Shown here piece by piece: positions 36,987 to 44,693 of a DNA stretch of 64,000 nucleotides (position 1 is its first letter; every line of letters begins with the position of its first letter). Made by a program: the position numbers and the translations under genes. The notes beneath the pieces are model-generated. The model worked only from the letters and a program-made list of their open reading frames with translations. It was not told the origin of the DNA and searched no databases. Source of the stretch: AG1 sp035559775 (lineage in GTDB: Archaea > Thermoproteota > Thermoprotei_A > Sulfolobales > AG1); assembly GCA_035559775.1 (NCBI GenBank), contig DATMAU010000008.1, positions 74,089 to 138,088 on the forward strand. The letters run 5' to 3'.

Positions 36987-37804
36987 TGCAGAGACGCCAG
37001 CTAAAGATCTCTCTGATCCAGTCGAGGATCGAGAAAGAGTATAGGGAAAACCTGGCAAGGGTTAAGGATATAGCATCAACAGCCTCATCACCAGATCTCA
37101 TGACTATCTATGAGAACTGGCTGGGAAGATCCCCGATCACGTATGGAGAGTATTTAGAAGCCTCGCAAGAGCTTATAGACGTGTCTGGATCAAGGGTTCT
37201 CGTATCAGGATCCTCATATATTAAGCAGGGAGGTATAGTTACATCCAAGAGCCTGGTAATAGATAGAACTGGCAACATATCCATCGGAGGCAAGGTTTTC
37301 CCTAGCGCCGCTACCGGCGAGAGGGCTAGGATATCGCCTGGAGATCCCCCAGCATTTATGAGAACACAGCATGGGTTCTCGGTAGCATCTGTGGTATGTG
37401 TGGATGCAGCCTACCCCGAGATCGTGAGGATCGCTGCTCTCATGGGTGCGGATATTATCGCTAACCCGAGCATAATACCTGCTAACAGATCTTATCTCTG
37501 GAGATCCATAGGATCTTCAAGGGCTGCTGAGAACACGGTGTATTTCATCCACATAAACCCAACGGGTATAACCTATGCTGATGGAAGAGAAGTGCTTGGG
37601 GGGAGCTTTATCTCAGACCCCCAGGGTAGGATTGTTAGTGAGATGGGCTCTGAGGAAGGGGTTCTCGAAACTGTTATAGAATTGGGCGAGATAGAGGTTA
37701 TAAGGAATAGGTGGAGATATCTGGAAGATGTGAGAGGGATCTTCGGAGACCTATACCTAGGAGCCCTTGAAAGGATCAAGGATCGTGTTGAAAAAAGATC
37801 CTAA
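36986..37804 (+). CDS. Carbon-nitrogen hydrolase (nitrilase superfamily) protein
   Basis: The protein has 272 residues from GTG 36986, which overlaps the previous stop by one base. The nitrilase nucleophile elbow is VASVVCVDAAYPEI with Cys near residue 138. PNPSIIPANRS-like ANPSIIPANRSYLWRS and AENTVYFIHINPTG are the following conserved blocks. The likely catalytic Glu lies in MTIYENWLG and Lys in GGKVFPSAATGE, but both assignments are tentative because spacing is unusual. It would hydrolyse an amide or nitrile. Substrate unknown. Confidence 0.8.
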   Translation: MQRRQLKISLIQSRIEKEYRENLARVKDIASTASSPDLMTIYENWLGRSPITYGEYLEASQELIDVSGSRVLVSGSSYIKQGGIVTSKSLVIDRTGNISIGGKVFPSAATGERARISPGDPPAFMRTQHGFSVASVVCVDAAYPEIVRIAALMGADIIANPSIIPANRSYLWRSIGSSRAAENTVYFIHINPTGITYADGREVLGGSFISDPQGRIVSEMGSEEGVLETVIELGEIEVIRNRWRYLEDVRGIFGDLYLGALERIKDRVEKRS

Positions 37805-37814
37805 CTTTTAGTTT

Positions 37815-39284
37815 CTAGTGAAGCCTTGGCAGCATGATGAAGTAGAGTATAAATACTAGAGTTATCACTATAGTTGCAGGCGTTATATCCCTAAACCTTC
37901 CCGAGAGGAGCTTAACCAACGTATATGTTATGAAAGCAAGCCCTATCCCCGTGGCTATGCTGTATGTGAGTGGTATTGCTATTATAGCCATGAAGCTTGG
38001 TATGGCCTCCGTGAGATCTTCGAGATCTATTTTCCTTATAACGCTGAGGAAGAGCAAACCAACAAGGATCAGAACAGGGGCTGTAGCAAAACCCGGTATA
38101 GATGCTGCTAGAGGGGCTATTGGGAGGAAGCATAGGAAGAGGATCCCCGTTACAAGGGCTGTAAGACCAGTCCTCCCCCCAGCCTCTATCCCCGAAGCAG
38201 ACTCTATATACACAACAGTCGTTGTAGTACCTGCAAGAGCCCCCACAACCGTTGCAGACGCATCTGTGTATAGGGCTTTATCTATGTTAACAGGCCTGCC
38301 CCTACCATTCACAAGCCCTGCTTTGGTTGCCAGCCCAGCTATAGTCCCTATCCCATCGAAGAACTCTACCAGGAATAGCGAGAAGGCTACTGGGAACGCT
38401 AGGGCTATGAGATCTATGTATGCTTTAATAGCGCTAGGCATTACCGGGATTAGTGATGTTGAGAAGCTAGGTGTTTCGAAGATCCTCTGGGGAAGGCTCA
38501 CAAGACCAGCTATTATACCTATTATCGTTAGGATAACTATTGTCACGAGAAATGCTGGTGAGAACCTCTTTATATATAGTATAGATGCTAGAACAAGACC
38601 CGCAAAAGCTAATATGGATTGGGGCTCTACAAAAGCCTTAACGTTAAAGGTAACAGGAGTCCCAACACCAGGCTGGACGAAGCCGGCTAGTGAGAGACCT
38701 ATGAATGTTATGAAGAGACCTATACCAGCACTGATCCCGTAGGCAAGGTTAGGCGAGATTGTCCTAAGCACCCTCTCCCTAATCCCAGACCATGCTGCGA
38801 ATAGGAATATCAAACCATCTACAAAGACAGCAAAGATCGCTGCATATAGGGCCGTTAGAGCAGCCGCCTCTCCCGTCAACCCCATCCCTGTGAGAACAGC
38901 TGTGAACGCAGGGATCACTGAGAACCCTATAAAGCTATTCTCACCCATTCCCGGCGCCATTGCAAATGGGAGTTTTGCATATAAAGCCATCAAGATAGAT
39001 CCGAAGGCTGCTGCAACGATCGTTGCAGCTGCAATCCCAACCTTAACACTGTTAACGAGAGCCATCTGCTCCGGCGAGAGGCTCTGAACACCTAGAGCGT
39101 TCTTTAATGCGAGCTCAAAACCTGAGCCAACGATCAGAGGGTTTACGAATATTATGTAAGCCATTGTGAGGAACGTAGTGATCCCGGCGATGATCTCTCT
39201 TCTGGGCTGAACCTCGATCCTTATTGGGGCGAGGATCCCTAGCTTTCCACCCAATATTATCCCATTCAATGTAAAAATAAACAC
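37815..39284 (-). CDS. NCS2 family purine permease (AzgA/PbuG-like)
   Basis: The protein has 489 residues with about 12-14 membrane segments. Signature blocks are REIIAGITTFLTMAYIIFVNP near residue 28, FAMAPGMGENSFIGFSVIP and LVEFFDGIGTIAGLATKAGLV, which match the adenine/guanine/hypoxanthine permease branch. It should import purine bases by proton symport. The exact start is uncertain; GTG 39284 is shown and a later TTG would remove a non-conserved N-terminal extension. It converges on the nitrilase-like gene with 10 bp between stops. Confidence 0.92.
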   Translation of the reverse strand: MFIFTLNGIILGGKLGILAPIRIEVQPRREIIAGITTFLTMAYIIFVNPLIVGSGFELALKNALGVQSLSPEQMALVNSVKVGIAAATIVAAAFGSILMALYAKLPFAMAPGMGENSFIGFSVIPAFTAVLTGMGLTGEAAALTALYAAIFAVFVDGLIFLFAAWSGIRERVLRTISPNLAYGISAGIGLFITFIGLSLAGFVQPGVGTPVTFNVKAFVEPQSILAFAGLVLASILYIKRFSPAFLVTIVILTIIGIIAGLVSLPQRIFETPSFSTSLIPVMPSAIKAYIDLIALAFPVAFSLFLVEFFDGIGTIAGLATKAGLVNGRGRPVNIDKALYTDASATVVGALAGTTTTVVYIESASGIEAGGRTGLTALVTGILFLCFLPIAPLAASIPGFATAPVLILVGLLFLSVIRKIDLEDLTEAIPSFMAIIAIPLTYSIATGIGLAFITYTLVKLLSGRFRDITPATIVITLVFILYFIMLPRLH

Positions 39285-39434
39285 CCCTAAAAATAACAGC
39301 CGCTCTAGCTATAATGGATCTCTACATAAATGATTTAAAAAGATCCCAGTTGGTTCTGGCCGTGCTCTTATGCACGACCCGTGAAAGCCTATAAACCTAA
39401 ATTGTGCGAGAAGCAGTATACAGTAGTGAGATAG

Positions 39435-39857
39435 TTGGAGCGTGGAGGAAGCTCTGATCTTGTTAGGAAGATGAGCGAGCTGTTAAAAGCAGGGGCTGCA
39501 ATGCTTGCAGAGACATGCCCATCATGCGGATCTCCGCTCTTCAGGCTAAGGGGAGGCGAGGTTATATGCCCTGTGCACGGGAAGGTCTTTCTAGTGAGGA
39601 GTGATGAGGAGGCTAGCACCGTCTCGGTTATATCTGTCCTTTCAAGGATAGAGGATCTGGCTTCTGTCAAGATGATGGAGCTTGTCAAAAGACTCTCCAC
39701 GAAAAGCGACCCCCTGGATCTAGAGTCCCTGGCTAAGTGGCTTGAGATAGTCCAGAGGATCCAGGAGATCAAGAAAGGGTTAGCCCAGATAGGACAGATA
39801 GGAGGGATCCAGCCTGGGAAGAAGGAGAAGGGCGAGGCTGAAAAGACAGGCTCTTAA
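39435..39857 (+). CDS. Sjogren's syndrome/scleroderma autoantigen 1-like zinc-ribbon protein
   Basis: The protein has 140 residues. The N-terminal block KMSELLKAGAAMLAETCPSCG and SPLFRLRGGEVICPVHGK is the archaeal/eukaryotic p27 autoantigen (SSSCA1) zinc ribbon, with C-x2-C and C-x2-H pairs. The rest is a helical tail ending in a Lys/Glu-rich segment. Its function in archaea is unknown. The start shown is TTG 39435; ATG 39471 in KMSELL is also possible. It lies about 100 bp upstream of pdxS on the same strand. Confidence 0.85.
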   Translation: MERGGSSDLVRKMSELLKAGAAMLAETCPSCGSPLFRLRGGEVICPVHGKVFLVRSDEEASTVSVISVLSRIEDLASVKMMELVKRLSTKSDPLDLESLAKWLEIVQRIQEIKKGLAQIGQIGGIQPGKKEKGEAEKTGS

Positions 39858-39961
39858 ACTCTAAGATCAAGGATTGTAGTATTGCAAGGATGAGAACACA
39901 GCCTTATTGAAGCTTCAACAACGCCTAATTCTTCTACTGCGAAGCATTTGCGGAGAACACT

Positions 39962-40957
39962 ATGGGCTGGGTTGAAGTTACAGGATATCTAGAGAGGCTT
40001 AGAGATCTCTTCTATGGATTAGCAGAGATAAGGGATACTATTAAGAGAGAGCGGTGCATAGGATCCTGCGGGACTGTCAGAGTTAAGATAGGCTTCCCAA
40101 CCATGTTTAGAAACGGGGTCATAATGGATGTAACAAACCCAGAACAGGCTGGGATAGCTGAGGATGCCGGAGCCGTGGGAGTCATGGTGCTCGATAAGCT
40201 ACCCTACGATGTTAGGAGAAGCGGTGGCGTTGCCAGGATGGCTGATGTTAAGGCTATAGAGGAGGTGATGAACTCTATAACAATACCTGTTAGTGCTAAA
40301 TGCAGGATAGGACATTACATGGAAGCAGTTATACTTGAGGAGATCGGTGTCGATCTGATCGATGAGTCTGAAGTACTCACACCAGCGGATGAACAGCATC
40401 ATATCAATAAATGGGTATTCAGAGTCCCGTTCGTAAACGGTGCAAGAGATCTTCCCGAGGCTCTGAGGAGGATAAGCGAGGGTACATCCATGATCAGGAC
40501 AAAGGGAGAGGCTGGAACCGGCAATGTTGCTGAGGCTGTGAGGCATATGAAGACCCTTAACAGCGATCTAAGAACCCTCTCCTCTAGAAAGGATGACGAG
40601 GAATTCCTAAGAGACTATGCGAGAAACTCTAAGGTATCATACGAGCTTGTCAAGCTAGTAGCCGAACTCGGAAGACTGCCTGTTATAAACTTCGCAGCAG
40701 GGGGTATAGCGACGCCAGCAGATGCCGCCCTAATGATGTGGCTTGGAGCTGATGGTGTATTCGTGGGCTCAGGGATCTTTAAATCAAGCGACCCGAGGGC
40801 TAGGGCTGAAGCCATAGTTCTTGCAACATCCAGGTGGGATGATCCCGAGGCTGTTGTTGAAGCCCAGAGAATGGTTTCTGAGAAGAGCGCGATGCAGGGT
40901 ATAGATATAAGATCGCTAAAGCCTGAGGAGCTTCTCCAAGTGAGGGGTTCTGGTTGA
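39962..40957 (+). CDS. pdxS: Pyridoxal 5'-phosphate synthase, lyase subunit PdxS
   Basis: The protein has 331 residues, near the usual length. It condenses ribose 5-phosphate, glyceraldehyde 3-phosphate and ammonia to PLP on a TIM barrel. Key lysines lie in GVMVLDKLPYDVRRSGGVARM (first covalent Lys) and IPVSAKCRIGHYMEA (second Lys), and the phosphate loop is NFAAGGIATPADAALMM. It forms a dodecamer that normally takes ammonia from PdxT, whose gene starts inside the pdxS stop (TTGA overlap) but is interrupted. PdxS can also use free ammonia. Confidence 0.97.
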   Translation: MGWVEVTGYLERLRDLFYGLAEIRDTIKRERCIGSCGTVRVKIGFPTMFRNGVIMDVTNPEQAGIAEDAGAVGVMVLDKLPYDVRRSGGVARMADVKAIEEVMNSITIPVSAKCRIGHYMEAVILEEIGVDLIDESEVLTPADEQHHINKWVFRVPFVNGARDLPEALRRISEGTSMIRTKGEAGTGNVAEAVRHMKTLNSDLRTLSSRKDDEEFLRDYARNSKVSYELVKLVAELGRLPVINFAAGGIATPADAALMMWLGADGVFVGSGIFKSSDPRARAEAIVLATSRWDDPEAVVEAQRMVSEKSAMQGIDIRSLKPEELLQVRGSG

Positions 40958-41367
40958 GGATCGGTGTTCTAGGCCTTCAAGGGGATTATGAGGAGCACAT
41001 ATATCTCTTGAAAAAAGCCATGAGTAAGAGGGGCGTCTCGGGAGAGGTTATCCCGGTTAAGGATAGATCAAGGCTTAGAGGGCTTAGCGGTATAGTGATT
41101 CCTGGGGGAGAGTCTACGGTTATTGGAAGGCTTATCGAGAGAAGCGGTATGACCGATGAGCTGAGAGAAATGATAACCCAGGGCCTACCAACGCTCGGAA
41201 CATGTGCAGGCGCAATCCTCATGGCAAAAAAGGTTAGGGATAGGGTTGTTAGGGTTCGGGTTTCATTGCGGTTGATTTTTGTATCAACCGCTCTTCCCTT
41301 GGCTTCCTCGGCCTCAGGGCTCCTTTCATCGGAGCCCTTATCATTGGCCTCCACCCATTCGGGGTGA
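40954..41367 (+). pseudogene. pdxT: pdxT N-terminal part, interrupted by repeat R1-D
   Basis: This is the first part of the glutamine amidotransferase subunit that feeds ammonia to PdxS. From TTG 40954 it reads IGVLGLQGDYEEHIYLLKKA, then IVIPGGESTVIGRLIERSG and LPTLGTCAGAILMAKKV with the catalytic cysteine. About residue 97 (near 41250) true PdxT sequence ends and R1-D begins; the frame runs 38 more codons of repeat sequence to a stop at 41367. The missing part resumes at about 41607. The cysteine-containing half could still be made, but without the His-Glu pair it cannot act alone. Confidence 0.88.
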
Positions 41368-41606
41368 CCCCAACCCACAGCTCCCCTTCATAGATTTCCT
41401 CGGGCTCATAGCTGTGGGGAAACCCCCACATCCTGGGCTTTTTGCCTTTAACCCGCCCACTCGGGTCTTTATCCCCACCCTCATTGTTGGGCGGCATCCC
41501 CATTAGAATAATAGAGCTTATATAATGTTCCATTATTGCAGAACTACGGGTTTAATATCAGTAGTCCTTATAAACTTTCATGAAACCCAAAACAGCTGGC
41601 TACGGC
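41254..41606 (+). repeat. R1-D, hairpin-rich element inserted inside pdxT
   Basis: About 353 bp. The left end GGGTTCGGGTTTCATTG is followed by hairpins GGTTGAT...ATCAACC, AGGGCTCC-TTTCAT-CGGAGCCCT, CCCACAGCT...AGCTGTGGG and CCCGCCCAC...TTGGGCGG. TATA-like CTTATATAA (41518) and CCTTATAAAC (41566-41575) precede ATGAAACCCAAAACAG and CTGGCTACGGC. It is the best-preserved R1 copy and gives the clearest insertion boundaries, because the flanks are known coding sequence. Confidence 0.88.
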
Positions 41607-41918
41607 AAGGTAGCGCAGCCCCTGCTTGGTGTTATGTCAATAGGTGTTGTGAGAAACGCGTTTGGGAGGCAGAGGGAGTCTTTCGAGACAGAGGTTGAGG
41701 TTGAGGGGGTTGGGAGGGTAAGGGTTGTCTTTATCAGAGCTCCAGCGATTGTTGAGATCTGGGGTAACGCTAGATCCCTTTCCGATATCGAGGCACCAGA
41801 TCTCGGGAGGGTCTCGATCCTTGCTGTCGAGGGTAATATGATCGCGTCGGCATTCCATCCAGAGATCTCTGGCGAGACAGCTATTCATGAAATGCTTATA
41901 GATATTATTAAGAGATAG
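41580..41918 (+). pseudogene. pdxT: pdxT C-terminal part, fused to the right end of R1-D
   Basis: This is the second half of PdxT: VAQPLLGVMSIGVVRNAFGRQ, VVFIRAPAIVEIWGNARSLSD and MIASAFHPEISGETAIHE, which holds the catalytic His and Glu. The first nine codons from ATG 41580 (MKPKTAGYG) come from the right end of R1-D and are in frame with the pdxT remainder. The N-terminal half is in a different frame, so read-through cannot restore a single protein. Either the gene is dead or PdxT is made as two chains, with the element giving the second one a promoter and start (inference). Confidence 0.85.
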
Positions 41919-41933
41919 CTAGGTAGGTTTTTA

Positions 41934-43070
41934 ATGGAATATATATGTGGCATATGTGGCTATAATACGAGAAGCCTGAGAGAAGGTCCTAGATGCCCAT
42001 CATGTGGAGCACCACTAGAGGTTCTTATTAGCAGGAGATGGGGTATCGTTAGGAGTGTTCCGAGCATTTGGAGATATGAGACCATGCTCCCAAGATCAGG
42101 GGGTATTGTTACCCTGGGAGAGGGTCTCACCCCTGTTAGGAGGGTTGGGGGTGTGCTTATCAAGGATGAGACGAGGAACCCAACGAGATCTTATGTTGAT
42201 AGGGGGTCAAGTGTTCTGGCGAGCAACATATATATTGATAGGGCTATTATTAGCTACTCGCCAGATCTCTCAATATCTCTTGCAACCTATCTAGCAAGAA
42301 AAGGTATCGATCTGACCGTCTCGGTAAACGGTCCTGTAAGCTCCTCGAGCGAGATAATCGAGATCAGCAGGCTTGGTGTGAGGATAGTCTTCGGGGATCT
42401 GGTTCCCAACATATACTATGAGGATCCATATATGATAGAGGGTTTCAAAACCATATCGTATGAGATCTATGAGCAGCTAGGGCATGTGAAGCGCGTATGC
42501 ATCCCAGCAGAGGAGGGTGTGCTAGCCTATAGTATAGCTAGGGGTTTCAGGACCCTAGAAGAGCTCGGCATAGCTCAAGAGCCTCCCGAGATAGTTGCTA
42601 CAACAACAAGCCATAGAGGGGTGGTTGGAATGCGCGATATCTTGCTAAAAATAGGGGGAGTGAGGATCGAGAGGATCGCTGACCAGGATATAGTTGAGGC
42701 TATAATAGAGCTCTCATCGAGAGGTATTTATATGAGGCCTATCTCAGCAACATCGTATGCGTTTTCAAAGAATGTGAGGGACTGTGTTGCAGTGATAACT
42801 GGCTCTGAGATTAAGAGGATACCTTATATGAATCCGAGGAGAGCTCGCTATGGGCAGAGGGTGACAGAGCTTCAGAGGAGGATTGTTGAGATCCTATCAA
42901 GATCAAATGAGGGGATGACAGCATACGAGATCTGGAAAAGGATCGGTGGTGATAGCTCTCTTAGAGGTGTATATGCATCGATAGAGGCGCTTGTTAGGAG
43001 GGGCGTGATTACAGCAACCCTGAGTCTCAGAGGGTCCAGGAAGATCAAGCTATATAGGGTTAAGCAATAG
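41934..43070 (+). CDS. Threonine-synthase-fold protein without PLP lysine, fused to a winged helix
   Basis: The protein has 378 residues. The N-terminal zinc ribbon (CGICGYNTRS...CPSCGAPLEV) and GIVTLGEGLTPVRR match archaeal threonine synthases. But the PLP lysine motif, normally NPTGSFKDRG, reads NPTRSYVDRG, so valine replaces the Schiff-base lysine. The next block, normally SSGNAG, reads YSPDLSISLATYLARKG. The final 65 residues (LQRRIVEILSRSNEGMTAYEI, VYASIEALVRRGVITATL) form a winged helix. It is therefore more likely a regulator than an enzyme. It starts 15 bp after the pdxT remnant, suggesting a link with vitamin B6 or threonine metabolism (inference). Confidence 0.8.
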   Translation: MEYICGICGYNTRSLREGPRCPSCGAPLEVLISRRWGIVRSVPSIWRYETMLPRSGGIVTLGEGLTPVRRVGGVLIKDETRNPTRSYVDRGSSVLASNIYIDRAIISYSPDLSISLATYLARKGIDLTVSVNGPVSSSSEIIEISRLGVRIVFGDLVPNIYYEDPYMIEGFKTISYEIYEQLGHVKRVCIPAEEGVLAYSIARGFRTLEELGIAQEPPEIVATTTSHRGVVGMRDILLKIGGVRIERIADQDIVEAIIELSSRGIYMRPISATSYAFSKNVRDCVAVITGSEIKRIPYMNPRRARYGQRVTELQRRIVEILSRSNEGMTAYEIWKRIGGDSSLRGVYASIEALVRRGVITATLSLRGSRKIKLYRVKQ

Positions 43071-43091
43071 CTTGTTTGAATCAACTATTTT

Positions 43092-43101
43092 AGATTTATA
43101 G
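43092..43101 (+). promoter_or_regulatory. TATA box of the fumarase operon
   Basis: AGATTTATAG lies about 45 bp before ATG 43141. A start near 43122 would give a leader of about 19 nt. This supports ATG 43141 as the start rather than TTG 43129. Confidence 0.4.
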
Positions 43102-43140
43102 ATTTTAAGCTCTGGTTCGCTAATATAATTGGTGTACTTA

Positions 43141-44058
43141 ATGAGTATTGCTTCTATAGAGAATAAGCTTCTTGAAGCCACGGTGAAGCTTATAGAGGCC
43201 GCGGCCGTATGGCTTCCCGAGGATGTTGAGAATGCTCTTATAAAGGCCTATGAGATCGAGAATGTACCCGCTACTAAGAGCTTCCTCAAGGCTATGATAG
43301 ATAATGTGAAGATCGCTAGGGAGAAGAGGCTCCCTATATGCCAGGACACCGGGGTTGTTATGTTCCATGTAGCTGTTGGTGATAAGTTCCCGTTCACAGG
43401 CCTCTTACCCTCGATCCTCAGAAAAGCCACTGTCGAGGCCACAATGAGGATTCCCCTGAGACCCAATACCATAGATGTCTTTACAGGCAAAAACCCCGGG
43501 GATAATACTGGGCGCTATATGCCCTGGATCGATTGGGACTTTGTTGAGGGCAGCGATACAGCCGAGGTCACCGTTCTGCTAAAAGGCGGGGGTAGCGAGG
43601 TTATTGGGAGGGCTAAGAACCTCATACCAGCTGAAGGGTTGAAGGGCGTTATGAAATACGTTATCGAGGCTGTATACGAGGCTGGTCCACAGCCATGCCC
43701 CCCAATAATTGTTAGCGTCGGTATAGGTCCCAATGTGAGCACCGCTATGAAGCTCGCCTACAAAGGGCTTCTAAGACCAGTTGGTCAGAGGCACGAGATC
43801 CCCGAGGTTGCTAAGTTTGAGGAAGAACTCCTCAGAGCTATAAACGACATAGGCTTCGGAGCCCATGGAATGAGGGGTAAGGTGACAGCGCTAGATGTTC
43901 ATGTGGACTATGCACCAAGGCATCCAGCAACACTGAGCGTTGCAGTAGTTATAAACTGCTGGGCCGCTAGGAGAGCCTCTATGAGGATATACCCAGACGG
44001 TAGGGTTGAGTATATAACACACCCATACTTGAACAAGGAGGTGGTTTTACATGGCTGA
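43141..44058 (+). CDS. Class I fumarate hydratase, alpha subunit
   Basis: About 305 residues from ATG 43141. It matches the N-terminal (iron-sulfur) domain of class I fumarases: KRLPICQDTGVVMFHVAVG with the first cluster cysteine, LRPNTIDVFTGKNPGDNTGR and PQPCPPIIVSVGIG. With the beta subunit it interconverts fumarate and malate in the citric acid cycle through a [4Fe-4S] cluster. It overlaps the beta subunit gene by 8 bp. Confidence 0.95.
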   Translation: MSIASIENKLLEATVKLIEAAAVWLPEDVENALIKAYEIENVPATKSFLKAMIDNVKIAREKRLPICQDTGVVMFHVAVGDKFPFTGLLPSILRKATVEATMRIPLRPNTIDVFTGKNPGDNTGRYMPWIDWDFVEGSDTAEVTVLLKGGGSEVIGRAKNLIPAEGLKGVMKYVIEAVYEAGPQPCPPIIVSVGIGPNVSTAMKLAYKGLLRPVGQRHEIPEVAKFEEELLRAINDIGFGAHGMRGKVTALDVHVDYAPRHPATLSVAVVINCWAARRASMRIYPDGRVEYITHPYLNKEVVLHG

Positions 44059-44656
44059 GTATAGCTTGAGAACCCCCCTATCAGAAGAGGATGTGAGGAA
44101 GCTCAACATAGGAGATGTGGTATATATCACAGGCACTGTCGTAACTCTGAGAGATGCTGGGCATAGGAGGGCGTTAGAGCTTCTAGCCAGGGGTGAGAGG
44201 CTCCCAGTAGATCTAAAAGATCTCGTGCTATACCACGCAGGACCCGTGGTAAGAAAGGTTAACGATAGATGGGAGGTTGTTGTGATAGGACCAACAACAA
44301 GCACGAGGATGGAGGTATACGAGTACGAAATGATCGAGAAGACAGGGTTGAGGATGATCATAGGTAAGGGTGGTATGGGGCCTAGGACAGCTGAAGCCTG
44401 TAAGAAATACGGAGCCGTCTACACAGTATACCCTGGAGGAGCAGCAGCGCTACAGGCGTCACAGGTGAAGAGGGTAGTAGATGTGTACTGGCTAGATCTG
44501 GGAGTACCTGATGCCATGTGGGTTCTGGAGGTAGAGAACCTGGGACCCTTAACAGTGGTCATAGATTCGAAGGGGAGGAACTTCTACGATGAGGTATATG
44601 CTGAGGCTAGGAGGAGGATAGATACCGAGATATACCCGAGATTGGGTATAAAGTAA
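44051..44656 (+). CDS. Class I fumarate hydratase, beta subunit
   Basis: The protein has 201 residues and matches the C-terminal domain of class I fumarases: LNIGDVVYITGTVVTLRDAGHRR (read in two blocks), LKDLVLYHAGPVVRK, IGKGGMGPRTAEACKKYG and VENLGPLTVVIDSKGRN. Together with the alpha subunit it completes the active site. Two-subunit class I fumarase is normal for archaea. It is the last gene of its operon and converges on rad50. Confidence 0.95.
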   Translation: MAEYSLRTPLSEEDVRKLNIGDVVYITGTVVTLRDAGHRRALELLARGERLPVDLKDLVLYHAGPVVRKVNDRWEVVVIGPTTSTRMEVYEYEMIEKTGLRMIIGKGGMGPRTAEACKKYGAVYTVYPGGAAALQASQVKRVVDVYWLDLGVPDAMWVLEVENLGPLTVVIDSKGRNFYDEVYAEARRRIDTEIYPRLGIK

Positions 44657-44693
44657 AGCCCAAACTTTTTTAAACACCCAGATCCTGATACGG

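Noticed and set aside
41251..41590. GGGTTTCAT (left) and ATGAAACCC (right) in R1-D considered as terminal inverted repeats.
   Set aside because: They pair perfectly only in R1-D, and the right copy lies about 27 bp inside the element end, so they do not define the termini.
41250..41610. R1-D considered as an mRNA intron of pdxT removed by the bulge-helix-bulge splicing machinery.
   Set aside because: The same sequence occurs in intergenic places, its ends do not form a visible bulge-helix-bulge, and it carries its own ATG joined to the second half. A mobile insertion explains it better, although RNA data were not available.
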